A stretch of DNA of 16,953 bases from Opitutaceae bacterium. GTDB taxonomy: Bacteria; Verrucomicrobiota; Verrucomicrobiia; Opitutales; Opitutaceae. The position numbers and the translations under genes were made by a program. The notes beneath the pieces were generated by a model, which made no database searches, had not been told where the DNA came from, and saw only the letters and a program-made list of their open reading frames with translations. The DNA lies in the NCBI GenBank assembly GCA_025352845.1, contig JANXSC010000168.1:1-16953 (forward strand), read 5' to 3'. Numbering within the stretch: position 1 is the stretch's first letter; each line of letters begins with the position of its first letter. Shown here in pieces: positions 1 through 7,333 of this stretch.

Positions 1-461
1 GAAATTTTCAGCTCGTCGCACGGCAGCGCGATGAGCGACGAGGCGCCCTTCGTCACGGACACTGCCGCATCGAGGGTAAAATACTCGCGGTCCGCGTCCT
101 GCTCGACCGGCTCGCCCTGCATGATGAGATCGACAAATGGTTTCGCCGAACCGTCGAGGATCGGCGGCTCGGAGGCGTTCATCTCGACGATCACATTGTC
201 GATGCCGCAGCCGTGCAGCGCACTCAGCACGTGCTCGACCGTGTGAATCTTGGCGTGGCCGGATTGGATCGTCGTCGCGCGCACGAGATCGGTGACGAGG
301 TCGGAGCGCGGGCGGATTTCCGGCGCGCCCGCGAGATCGATGCGGCGGAAGACATATCCCTGCCCCACCGCGGCGGGTTTCAAGGTGAGTGTGACAGCGT
401 CGCCGGTGTGGAGCGCGCTCCCCTGGATCGAGACTTCCCGCGCGAGGGTGCGTTGTTTCAT
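1..461 (-). CDS. lpxC: UDP-3-O-acyl-N-acetylglucosamine deacetylase, N-terminal part (cut by window edge)
   Basis: LpxC is the zinc-dependent deacetylase that commits UDP-3-O-acyl-GlcNAc to lipid A synthesis in the cytoplasm. About 153 codons are visible, read from the ATG at 461 towards position 1; the C-terminal half lies outside the window. The translation begins MKQRTLAREVSIQGSALHTG, which is the LpxC N-terminus. It carries HTVEHVLSAL at about residues 73-82, where Glu76 and His77 match the catalytic base and a zinc ligand of the family. This is followed by GIDNVIVEMNASEPPILDGS (86-105). In some phyla LpxC is fused to FabZ, and this cannot be judged here. The gene is divergent from efp, with 146 bp between the starts. 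No Shine-Dalgarno sequence precedes the ATG. Confidence 0.95.
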   Translation of the reverse strand, partial: MKQRTLAREVSIQGSALHTGDAVTLTLKPAAVGQGYVFRRIDLAGAPEIRPRSDLVTDLVRATTIQSGHAKIHTVEHVLSALHGCGIDNVIVEMNASEPPILDGSAKPFVDLIMQGEPVEQDADREYFTLDAAVSVTKGASSLIALPCDELKI

Positions 462-530
462 GGAGTGGCGAGCAGTGTCGGAAACCGCCACCGCCGAGCG
501 CAAGCGCGGATGTGCGCCCGCCCCACGGCC

Positions 531-560
531 TTGACACTCGCGACGGCGGTTGCGCACTCT
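531..560 (+). promoter_or_regulatory. Candidate promoter for efp
   Basis: An exact TTGACA hexamer lies at 531-536, in the 146-bp gap between the divergent lpxC and efp starts. The best -10 partner at 18 bp spacing (CACTCT, 555-560) is poor, so only the -35 box is convincing. This is inference from position and sequence. Confidence 0.3.
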
Positions 561-607
561 GGACCCTTTCCACCCGTAACTCCGCCAGCCCGAACCGACC
601 TTCCGTC

Positions 608-1165
608 ATGCCCGCAGCCAACGATATCCGCCGAGGCCAAGTCATCAAATTCAACGGCGAGCCCCACCTCGTCATGGAAACCCAGCATCGCACTCCGGGC
701 AATCTCCGCGCCTTCGTGCAGATCAAGATGCGCAATCTGCGCTACGGAAAGGCGCTCGACCAGCGTTTCGCCTCGACCGACACGATTGAAGTGATGCCGA
801 CCGAGCGCAAGACCCTCGAGTTCAGCTACGCGGATCGCGATGTGTTCGCGTTCATGGACCCGGAGACGTTTGAACAAATCGAACTCACCCCCACCCAGCT
901 CGGCGACGTGAAAAACTACCTCGCCCCCGGCGGCAAGGTCGACGTGCTCTTCGTCGAAGAGCGCCCCCTCACCGTCGATCTGCCTTCCACCGTCGAACTG
1001 AAGATCGTCGAGTCGGCCGACGGGGTGAAGGGCGACACCGCCTCCAACGTCCAGAAGCCGGCGAAGCTTGAGACCGGCCTCGTCATCCAAGTGCCGCTCT
1101 TCATCAAGGAAGGCGAGGTCATCAAAGTCAGCACCGTCGACGGCTCGTATCTCGGACGCGTCTGA
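608..1165 (+). CDS. efp: Elongation factor P with Asn at the loop tip
   Basis: EF-P binds ribosomes stalled at polyproline stretches and helps peptide-bond formation. The ATG at 608 gives 185 residues, the usual length, starting MPAANDIRRGQVIKFNGEPH; earlier in-frame starts would add a tail with no EF-P similarity. All three beta-barrel domains are present. The C-terminus has the hallmark GVKGDTA and LETGLVIQVPLFIKEGEVIKV, ending SYLGRV. The domain I loop reads HRTPGNLRAF (27-36), so the position that is lysine or arginine in the well-studied modified EF-Ps (K34 in E. coli) is Asn32. No EF-P modification gene (epmA/epmB or earP type) is in the window. The gene converges with the Mrr-like gene, with a palindrome between them. 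Confidence 0.97.
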   Translation: MPAANDIRRGQVIKFNGEPHLVMETQHRTPGNLRAFVQIKMRNLRYGKALDQRFASTDTIEVMPTERKTLEFSYADRDVFAFMDPETFEQIELTPTQLGDVKNYLAPGGKVDVLFVEERPLTVDLPSTVELKIVESADGVKGDTASNVQKPAKLETGLVIQVPLFIKEGEVIKVSTVDGSYLGRV

Positions 1166-1180
1166 TACGTGATTTTGGAA

Positions 1181-1209
1181 TGTAGGCCCGGCCGGCGGCC
1201 GGTTCTACA
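1181..1209. terminator. GC-rich palindrome between convergent genes, possible bidirectional terminator
   Basis: TGTAG (1181-1185) pairs with CTACA (1205-1209), and CCGGCCG (1188-1194) pairs with CGGCCGG (1196-1202) around a single central G. It fills most of the 51-bp gap between the convergent efp and Mrr-like genes. There is no T-run, so it may be a REP-like repeat rather than an intrinsic terminator. A palindrome near 12532-12594 has the same GTAG...CTAC ends. Confidence 0.5.
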
Positions 1210-1216
1210 ACAAGAC

Positions 1217-2530
1217 TCACGCCGCCGAATTCGCCGGAGCAACCGTGCGCATGATTTCAGCGCGGGCGCTTTCCGGCAGGGCATTCAATTTCTCCAAGAA
1301 CGTATCGCCGGGGAGTAACGTGAGCTGATTCTCGGCGGCAAAATCGCGCGCTGCCGGGGCAAATTTTCCGGTCGTGACGACGTGTCCGCGCCGGATGTCT
1401 TCCTTCACCAGCGCCGCGGCGAGTTCGCGCAACGGGTTCGCATCGATCAGCGCGGTGGCTCGACCGAGGCAGAGCACGCCCGCAAACGGCCGGGGCTCGC
1501 CCTTCCACGAAATCCGGACTCGCACCAAGCCGGACGCACTGTCGGTAGCACGCACAGCGACAACACCCGTCTTGCTGTAATAGGCTGTCACCAAGGTTTC
1601 GAACTGAGCGGCATCCAAACGCGAAATAAAATCAGCGGAGAACGCGGTCTCTCGTGCGCGAACTGGCGCCGCAACGGGGGCCGCCGCTACCGGCGCGGCC
1701 GTCTTCCGCACCGGCGTGTTCTTCACCGAAGTGGCCGCAAGGTCGGCCTGACCCTGCCGCCACCGCCAAATAAAAAACCCCAAGCCTCCGATCACCACCA
1801 CCGCCAACAAAACGTAACGCCAAGCCGGCGTGCCTTCGTCTTCCAAGGCCGAGCCTTCGGCAAAATCCAAACGGCGAACTGCCGAGCTGGTGGCCTTCGC
1901 CCGTTTGTTTTTCGCGGCCAGCTCGGCGACGCGTTCCGCCGCTGCCGCCTGCGCCGCCAGTTCCTGTTTCGTCGGACCGACGTTGCGCTCGACGACGGGA
2001 AGCGGAGGACTCACGGGAGCCACGGGAACGACCTCTTCCTTCGGGGCGGGGAGAGGTGTGATCTGACCGCGGCCGTTGGCGGAAGGCGGCCGGACCAATT
2101 TGATCTCAACCTTAGACTCAGACGCGGGCTGAGGCTGAGTCACGGCGGGAGTAACCGCCTCCGGTGAGGCCGGCGTTCCCGGCGAAGCCGCAGCCCCGGG
2201 AACGGAGTTTCCTGCATTCGGACCCGCGGCAGAAGTCGGCGAGTTCGCCGGCACTGTAGCCGGCGGTTCAGGCCGACGCACCGGTTCGGCCGCAAGCTGC
2301 TCCACCTCAATCACCCGTCCGCCGCGCACCACGATGCGCTCCTTCGGATAGAAAATCACCAGCCGATCACCGACGGTAATCTGGCTCTTGGGTTCGCCGT
2401 ATTTTGCGACCACTTGCTCCAGTGTCGCCCCGATCAACGGCGAAACGGGTTCCGCCGCGCGCACGCCGCCCAAGATCAGCGCAAAGGCGACGCCACACAC
2501 TCTTAAAACAGATGCTAACGAGGCTGGCAT
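1217..2530 (-). CDS. Membrane-anchored protein with N-terminal SmpA/OmlA-like segment and degenerate Mrr-like domain
   Basis: The function is unknown. The ATG at 2530 gives 437 residues and a clean signal peptide (cleavage near VRA-AEP, 23-28); an earlier in-frame start would add 12 residues in front of it. Residues 30-78 (IGATLEQVVAKYGEP, then VIFYPKERIVV) resemble the small SmpA/OmlA-type fold. A Pro/Ala/Ser-rich linker (about 83-180) and an Ala/Glu/Lys-rich helix (186-212) follow. Next comes a membrane span (238-254, ending in WRWRQG) and a second Ala/Pro linker. The C-terminal part, about 305-418, looks like the Mrr restriction-endonuclease fold: FETLVTAYYSKTGVVAV, GHVVTTGKFAPAARDFA, LLPGDTFLEKL. 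The expected acidic residue and Q-x-K nuclease motif are absent; VRVRIS and VLCLGR stand there. It therefore probably binds rather than cuts. It lies 81 bp downstream of rlmI on the same strand. Confidence 0.88.
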   Translation of the reverse strand: MPASLASVLRVCGVAFALILGGVRAAEPVSPLIGATLEQVVAKYGEPKSQITVGDRLVIFYPKERIVVRGGRVIEVEQLAAEPVRRPEPPATVPANSPTSAAGPNAGNSVPGAAASPGTPASPEAVTPAVTQPQPASESKVEIKLVRPPSANGRGQITPLPAPKEEVVPVAPVSPPLPVVERNVGPTKQELAAQAAAAERVAELAAKNKRAKATSSAVRRLDFAEGSALEDEGTPAWRYVLLAVVVIGGLGFFIWRWRQGQADLAATSVKNTPVRKTAAPVAAAPVAAPVRARETAFSADFISRLDAAQFETLVTAYYSKTGVVAVRATDSASGLVRVRISWKGEPRPFAGVLCLGRATALIDANPLRELAAALVKEDIRRGHVVTTGKFAPAARDFAAENQLTLLPGDTFLEKLNALPESARAEIMRTVAPANSAA

Positions 2531-2611
2531 GTTTGTCTCGCAGTGTTGGGAGAAGCCGCTCGGCACATCAATGCCGAACTTGGCGGACTCTACACTCCTC
2601 CGCCGCGGCCA

Positions 2612-3880
2612 TCACACGACGCGCGCCCACAACACTTTCAGGTAACGACTCTCAAGACAGTTTGAATAAACCGGGTGATCCACGCCCGGTCCGGTGCGAT
2701 CGAAAAACTGCAGGCGGCGGTTCAGGCGGTGCGCCGCCTTGATCACATGCGCCTCGAAATCCTCCAGCGAGAGCAGGCCGGAGCAGGAGCACGTCACGAA
2801 GATGCCGCCGGATTTCACGAGCGAAATGGATAGCAGGTTGAGGTCCTCGTATTTCTGGCGGCCCTCCCAGTTGCCGGCGGCGTCGCGGGTGAAAATAAAT
2901 TTCGGCGGGTCGAGCACGACCACGTCCCACTTCTCCCCGTTCTGCTGCATCTGCCGCGCGTAAGCGAACGCGTCGGCGTGGACGAATTTCAGCCGCGCCT
3001 GGTTCAGGTTCATGTTGCGCTTCGCCTGCGCGAGCGCGACTTCGTCGAGGTCCACGCTCGTGACCTCGGCGGCGCCGCCGAGCACTTTGGCATTCAGCGA
3101 AAACCCGCCGGTGTAACAACAGAGGTCGAGCACGCGCGCGTCCTTGGTGAAGCGCGCGATGGCTTTGCGGTTGTCCCGCTGGTCACAGAAAAAACCCGTC
3201 TTGTGCCCTTCGGCGAAATCCACCTCGTAGCGCACGCCGTGCTCGCGGATCTTCACGCGGTCCGGCGCGGCGGCGTTGGTCTCGTTGAACGTCGACGGCT
3301 TGATCCCTTCGAGGCTCCCGAGATCGTGATCGACATGGACGCGCGCGAACTTCGTGCCGGCGAGTTCATGGAGCAGCGGCAGCCATTTCGGCAACCGCTG
3401 CGCGATGCCCAGCGAATGGACTTCGCACAACAGCGTGTCGCCATAGCGATCAATCATGAGCCCGCTCAGCCCGTCGCCATCGGAGTTGATGAGGCGGTAG
3501 GCATCGGTCGTTTCGTCGAGTTTGAACAAGTCGCGGCGCAGCGCGACCGCCCGGCGAATCGCAGTCTCGAAATAGTTTTCGCTGATCGGCTCCGTCGAAT
3601 GGCAGACGACGCGCAGCGGAATTTTCGCGCGCGGGTTGAAGAGGCCGCCGCCGGTCAGGTTGCCGTTCTTGTCGTAGACGTTGACGAAGTCGCCCGGCCG
3701 CGCGTCGGACGAGACCTGCCCAAGCAGCCGCGGAAAAATCGCCGGCTGAAACGTGAAGTATTTCAACTGCGCCCACGGCTTCGGCCAAGCGCTCCGGTCG
3801 ATCAGAGCCCGTTCGACCGGCTCGGGGCGGGGTGGCGGCACCCAAATCGGTTTCTTTTCGGAGTGAAAGCTTTCGGTCAT
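2612..3880 (-). CDS. rlmI: Class I SAM-dependent rRNA cytosine-C5 methyltransferase, RlmI family
   Basis: Proteins of this family methylate C5 of a cytosine in 23S rRNA (C1962 in E. coli). The ATG at 3880 gives 422 residues beginning MTESFHSEKKPIW; an earlier start at 3919 would lie inside the upstream terminator and is rejected. An N-terminal PUA-like part (about 40-115, FVNVYDKNGNLTGGGLFNP) precedes EGHKTGFFCDQRDNR (224-238), the family hallmark. The SAM-binding motif is VLDLCCYTGGFS (250-261), followed by SVDLDEVALAQAKRN. DPPKF is at 324-328, and TCSCSG (363-368) holds the cysteines of the C5-methylation active site. Assignment to the family is firm. The exact target base is inferred from homologues. 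It lies between the phosphorylase gene, from which it is insulated by a terminator, and the Mrr-like gene. Confidence 0.93.
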   Translation of the reverse strand: MTESFHSEKKPIWVPPPRPEPVERALIDRSAWPKPWAQLKYFTFQPAIFPRLLGQVSSDARPGDFVNVYDKNGNLTGGGLFNPRAKIPLRVVCHSTEPISENYFETAIRRAVALRRDLFKLDETTDAYRLINSDGDGLSGLMIDRYGDTLLCEVHSLGIAQRLPKWLPLLHELAGTKFARVHVDHDLGSLEGIKPSTFNETNAAAPDRVKIREHGVRYEVDFAEGHKTGFFCDQRDNRKAIARFTKDARVLDLCCYTGGFSLNAKVLGGAAEVTSVDLDEVALAQAKRNMNLNQARLKFVHADAFAYARQMQQNGEKWDVVVLDPPKFIFTRDAAGNWEGRQKYEDLNLLSISLVKSGGIFVTCSCSGLLSLEDFEAHVIKAAHRLNRRLQFFDRTGPGVDHPVYSNCLESRYLKVLWARVV

Positions 3881-3913
3881 GCTAAAATGAAATCGCTGCC
3901 GCAATGACTCCCA

Positions 3914-3947
3914 GAACAAAAAGGCCGGCCAAAATTCGGCCGGCCTT
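3914..3947 (-). terminator. Rho-independent terminator of the thymidine-phosphorylase gene
   Basis: There is a perfect 10-bp stem (AAGGCCGGCC 3921-3930 with GGCCGGCCTT 3938-3947) and a 7-nt loop. Read on the minus strand, the stem runs directly into a TTTTT-G-TT tract. It begins 28 bp past the stop at 3975 and ends before the rlmI start at 3880. Confidence 0.9.
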
Positions 3948-3974
3948 CGGGAGTGTTGTTAACCGAGTCGGCCG

Positions 3975-5321
3975 TTACGCCACGCGCTCGACGATCAGCG
4001 GCGGGGGCGTCGGCCGTTTCGGCGCGAGGCGGTAGGCGTCCTTGAAGTAGTTGAGCGCGGTCTCGAGCTTCGCCTCGTCGTTGTAGTGGATCATCATCAG
4101 CGGCTCGCCCTGCTTCACTTGCGTGCCGACTTTCTTGATTTCGGAGACACCCACCGCGTGATCGACCTTGTCGCCCGGCGCGAGCCTGCCGGCACCGAGG
4201 AGATGCACGCCGTGCGCAATCATCGCGGCGTTGATCGTGTGGACATAGCCGCGCTTGGGCGCGGGAAGCTTGCGAATGTGGCGCGCCGCCGGAAATTTTT
4301 CCGGGTGATCGATGAAGGTCGTGTCGCCGCCCTGCGCCTTCACGAGGTCCTTAAATTTTTCGAGCGCCGAGCCGTCGGTGAGATGCCGCTGCACGGTCTG
4401 CTTCGCCGAGAGCGTCGAGCCGGCGACGCCCGCGAGGCGGACGATCTCCATGCCGAGTTTGAGGACGAGTTCCTTCATATCCTCGGGACCCTCGCCCTTG
4501 AGAAGCTTGATCGCTTCCTTCACTTCCAGCGAAGTGCCGACGGTGTCGCCGAGCGGCTGGTTCATGTCGGTGACGAGCGCGACGCAGCGGCGCTTCATCG
4601 AACGACCGACACGCGTCATCGAGCGCGCGAGCTGTTTCGCCTGCTCGAGATCCTTAATGAAGGAACCGTTGCCCCACTTCACATCGATCACGAGGCCCTC
4701 GGAGCCCTCGGCGAGCTTCTTCGAGAGCACGCTGCCCGTGATGAGCGGAAGGCTCGGGATGGTGCCGGTCTCCTTGCGGAGCGCGTAGAACTTGGCCTCG
4801 ACCGGCGCGAGATCGTCGGTCTGCGCAACAATCGCACCGCCGATTTTGGCGAGCTGGGCGGCGAAGTGCTCGTTGGTGAGGTGGCTTTTGAAGCCGGGAA
4901 TCGAAGCGAGCTTTTCGAGGGTGTTGATGATGTAGTCGTGCTCGACACCACACATCATCGGCACCACGACGCCCGACGCCATCGCGAGTGGGACGAGCAC
5001 GAGCGAGGTCTTATCGCCCACCCCGCCGGTGGAATACTTGTCGATCTTCGGCTTCGCGATGTGGGACAGGTCGATCACCTCGCCCGAGAGCATCATCTCT
5101 TCGGTCAGGTCCGCCGTTTCCTGTGCCGACATACCCGAGAAATAAATCGCCATCGCCAGCGCGGCCAGCTGGTGCTGCGGCATCTCGCCATCCAGCGTGC
5201 TATCAATGATGTAGCGAATCTCCTCCTGCGTGAACTCGCCCCCGTCGCGCTTCTTCTCAATCAAGAAGTTGAAGGTGGGTTTGATGAAACGGCGGGTCGG
5301 TATGTTTCGTTTGCTTGTCAT
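3975..5321 (-). CDS. deoA: Thymidine/pyrimidine-nucleoside phosphorylase family protein with altered glycine-rich loop
   Basis: Family members split thymidine or uridine with phosphate into the base and (deoxy)ribose 1-phosphate. The product has 448 residues, slightly longer than usual because of about 15 extra N-terminal residues. Conserved parts are KYSTGGVGDKTS (95-106, phosphate site), Arg182, SLPLITGSVLSKKL (190-203, with the base-contacting Ser and Lys), and ALVTDMNQPLG (248-258). The C-terminal PYNP_C domain is also present (RGYVHTINAAMIAHGVHLLG onward, 357-376). The usual signature SGRGLGHTGGTLDKLE is replaced at the same length by CGVEHDYIINTLEKLA (124-139). VGSGAF is replaced by WGNGSF (216-221). 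The frame stays open, so this is substitution rather than frameshift. The substrate may therefore differ, and the symbol is by family only. An ATTCTA at 5388-5393 (TAGAAT on this strand) could be its -10 box. Confidence 0.9.
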   Translation of the reverse strand: MTSKRNIPTRRFIKPTFNFLIEKKRDGGEFTQEEIRYIIDSTLDGEMPQHQLAALAMAIYFSGMSAQETADLTEEMMLSGEVIDLSHIAKPKIDKYSTGGVGDKTSLVLVPLAMASGVVVPMMCGVEHDYIINTLEKLASIPGFKSHLTNEHFAAQLAKIGGAIVAQTDDLAPVEAKFYALRKETGTIPSLPLITGSVLSKKLAEGSEGLVIDVKWGNGSFIKDLEQAKQLARSMTRVGRSMKRRCVALVTDMNQPLGDTVGTSLEVKEAIKLLKGEGPEDMKELVLKLGMEIVRLAGVAGSTLSAKQTVQRHLTDGSALEKFKDLVKAQGGDTTFIDHPEKFPAARHIRKLPAPKRGYVHTINAAMIAHGVHLLGAGRLAPGDKVDHAVGVSEIKKVGTQVKQGEPLMMIHYNDEAKLETALNYFKDAYRLAPKRPTPPPLIVERVA

Positions 5322-5491
5322 AAAATGTGGAGGTGTGGCCGAGCCGAAGGAGACGCCCGGGCGCGGAAAAGCTTACAAGCCAATTTAATTCTAAGGAAAA
5401 GTCGAGCCAAAATCCGGATGCAGAAAAGCCGTCCGCCGACGCAAAAACCCGGAACTTTCCGCACGCCACGCCGCCGCCTCGCGATCCGTAT

Positions 5492-6424
5492 TCAGGCGGA
5501 GAATAACTCCGCTTCGCTGCGCAAAACTTCCGCGTGGATCTCGCGATGCGGCGGCAGTTGCGTGCGAAACCACGTGCGCTGTTTCTTCACGAGCGCCCGC
5601 GTATTTTTCGCCATCTCGGCGGCGAGGCCGGCCTCCGGCCGGCGACCGTCGAGCACATCGATCACCTCGCGATAACCGATGGCACCGGCGGCACTGGGAT
5701 TCTGCTCAAATCCCGCCGCTCGCAGCCCGCGCACCTCATCGATCAATCCGGCGCGCAACATCGTGGCGACGCGTGCCTCAATCCGGCGCGTGAGGTCGGC
5801 GGGGTCGCGTTCGAGCCTGGTGAGTTCGACGCGATAGTCGGCAAAGGGCGCCGGCAGCCGCGCAAAATCCTCCGCCAGCTCGGCAAGCGTCCGGCCCGAC
5901 GCCAAGCAACGCTCCAGCGCGCGCGTGACGCGGCGTGGATTCGCCACGTCGAGCGCACCGAGGCCCGCGGGATTGAGCGTGCGCAGACGGGCGACCGCAG
6001 TCTCGCTGCCCAACGCGCGCACTTCGTCACGCACCGCCGCGGGCACCTCAACCTCGTCCGCCACTGCAGCGAAAAATGCCTTCAGGTAAAACCCGCTGCC
6101 ACCGGTCACGAGCACGCGGCCTCCCCGCGCGCAGATTTTTTCCACGGCTGCGCGCGCGCGCGCGACGTAGCGTGTCACGTCCATCCGCTCGGTCACTGCG
6201 CAGATGTCGATGAGGTGGTGCGGCACCCGCGCACGCTCAGCCGCGGTGGGTTTCGCCGTGCCGATGTCCATGCCGCGGTAGAACAACAACGAATCGCACG
6301 ACACGATCTCGGCGCCGTGCTGCTCGGCCCAACGCAGGGCCCATTCGGTCTTGCCGACGGCCGTCGGGCCGGTGAGCACATGGAGGAGAGGTCGGTCGCG
6401 CACGGTTTTGTTCTTCCAATCCAT
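5492..6424 (-). CDS. miaA: tRNA dimethylallyltransferase
   Basis: MiaA transfers a dimethylallyl group to N6 of A37 in tRNAs that read UNN codons. The ATG at 6424 gives 310 residues beginning MDWKNKTVRDRP; a TTG at 6448 would add eight residues and is less likely. The P-loop GPTAVGKT is at 19-26. The conserved YRGMDIGTAKP follows, with the family's conserved Asp and Ser just before it in CDSLLFYRG. The active-site segment GGSGFYLKAFF, AIGYREVIDVLDG and the C-terminal tRNA-binding NTRALVKKQRTWFR are all present. The N-terminus is divergent from the lipid kinase gene, with a 38-bp gap that must hold both promoters. The phosphorylase gene lies 170 bp downstream on the same strand. Confidence 0.95.
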   Translation of the reverse strand: MDWKNKTVRDRPLLHVLTGPTAVGKTEWALRWAEQHGAEIVSCDSLLFYRGMDIGTAKPTAAERARVPHHLIDICAVTERMDVTRYVARARAAVEKICARGGRVLVTGGSGFYLKAFFAAVADEVEVPAAVRDEVRALGSETAVARLRTLNPAGLGALDVANPRRVTRALERCLASGRTLAELAEDFARLPAPFADYRVELTRLERDPADLTRRIEARVATMLRAGLIDEVRGLRAAGFEQNPSAAGAIGYREVIDVLDGRRPEAGLAAEMAKNTRALVKKQRTWFRTQLPPHREIHAEVLRSEAELFSA

Positions 6425-6462
6425 CGCAGCCGTGCAATCCGTGGTCAAAAATTATCCCCGCC

Positions 6463-7323
6463 TTGAAAATCCGCTTCATCGTCAACCCCCGGTCCGGCCG
6501 CGCCAGTCGCGCGCTGGCGGAAGTGCGGGCCTACGCGGCCAAACGAAGCGCCGAAGTGGTCTTCACGGAGCGCGCAAGACACGCCTCGGACCTCGCGCGG
6601 GAAGCACTCGCCGCCGGTTGCGAACGGATCGTCGCGGTCGGCGGCGATGGCACGATGAACGAAATTGCCGCTGTTGTCAGCGGCTCCACCGCCACGCTCG
6701 GCCTAGTGCCGTGCGGCTCGGGCGACGGTCTCGGCCGGCACCTCGGCATCCACGGCTCCGTCGCCCGCGCGCTCGCGATCCTCGATCACGGCCAGCCGCG
6801 CCTCATCGACACCGGCATCGCCGACGGGCACCCGTTTTTCACCGCCGCGGGCATCGGCTTCGAGGCCGAGATCGCGCACCGGTTCAACCGCCTCCAACAG
6901 CGCGGTTTTCTGCGCTACCTCACGACGAGTGCAGTCGCATGGCGCGAATGGCGGTCGCAGGACTACATCGTGTCGCACGCGGGGCGCCGCGAATCGTTTC
7001 ACGCCTTCACCCTCGCCGTGGCGAACGCCGACCAATACGGCAACAACGCCCGCATCGCCCCCGGCGCCACCGTCGACGACGGCCAGCTCGATCTCTGCGC
7101 GCTGCCGCCGGTGACACTCGGCAACGGCCTGCCGCTCGCGCTGCGGCTTTTCCGCGGCACCATCGCGGGCGGGCGCGGCGTGCAGGCCCGCCGCTCGCAT
7201 CACTTCGTCATCGAGCGTGCGGCGCCCGGCTGGCTGCACACGGACGGCGAACTGCACGAAGCCGGCACGCGGTTGGAATTTTCCGTGAAGCCCGCGAGCC
7301 TGCGCATTCTGGCACCCGCGTAG
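6463..7323 (+). CDS. Diacylglycerol kinase-type lipid kinase
   Basis: This protein belongs to the DAGK catalytic-domain (YegS/DgkB/sphingosine kinase-like) family, which phosphorylates lipid hydroxyls with ATP. The start is a TTG at 6463, since the protein begins exactly with the family motif MKIRFIVNPRSGRAS and no ATG or GTG is available in frame nearby. There are 286 residues. The nucleotide-binding GGDGTMNEIAAVV lies at about 65-77. The usual PxGTxNDxAR loop reads PCGSGDGLGRHLGI, a mild variant. FTAAGIGFEAEI and the C-terminal beta-sandwich segments ANADQYGNNARIAPGA, DDGQLDLCAL and HTDGELHE are conserved. The substrate cannot be told from sequence. The gene starts 38 bp from miaA (divergent) and ends 10 bp from the diguanylate cyclase (convergent). 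Confidence 0.9.
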   Translation: MKIRFIVNPRSGRASRALAEVRAYAAKRSAEVVFTERARHASDLAREALAAGCERIVAVGGDGTMNEIAAVVSGSTATLGLVPCGSGDGLGRHLGIHGSVARALAILDHGQPRLIDTGIADGHPFFTAAGIGFEAEIAHRFNRLQQRGFLRYLTTSAVAWREWRSQDYIVSHAGRRESFHAFTLAVANADQYGNNARIAPGATVDDGQLDLCALPPVTLGNGLPLALRLFRGTIAGGRGVQARRSHHFVIERAAPGWLHTDGELHEAGTRLEFSVKPASLRILAPA

Positions 7324-7333
7324 CGTCGCGCGC

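Noticed and set aside
1217..2530. Active Mrr-type restriction enzyme or defence system
   Set aside because: The catalytic acidic and Q-x-K residues are absent, the protein carries a signal peptide and membrane helix, and no methyltransferase or other defence gene is adjacent.
5329..5370. tRNA-Ser-like sequence (GGAGGTGTGGCCGAG at 5329-5343)
   Set aside because: The first 15 bases look like the acceptor and D-arm start of tRNA-Ser, but the D-loop GG, the anticodon arm and a T-arm TTCGA are not found downstream. At most a remnant, more likely chance.
4086..5675. 529-codon open frame on the plus strand
   Set aside because: It is antisense to the thymidine phosphorylase gene, with no recognisable motif and biased His/Arg/Glu composition expected from the complementary frame.
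6425..6448. Start of miaA at TTG 6448 and a dispersed ACCACGGATTGCACGG-type repeat
   Set aside because: The extra eight residues have no family support. The sequence resembles a common CACGGATT repeat, but a single degenerate copy here is not enough to call it.
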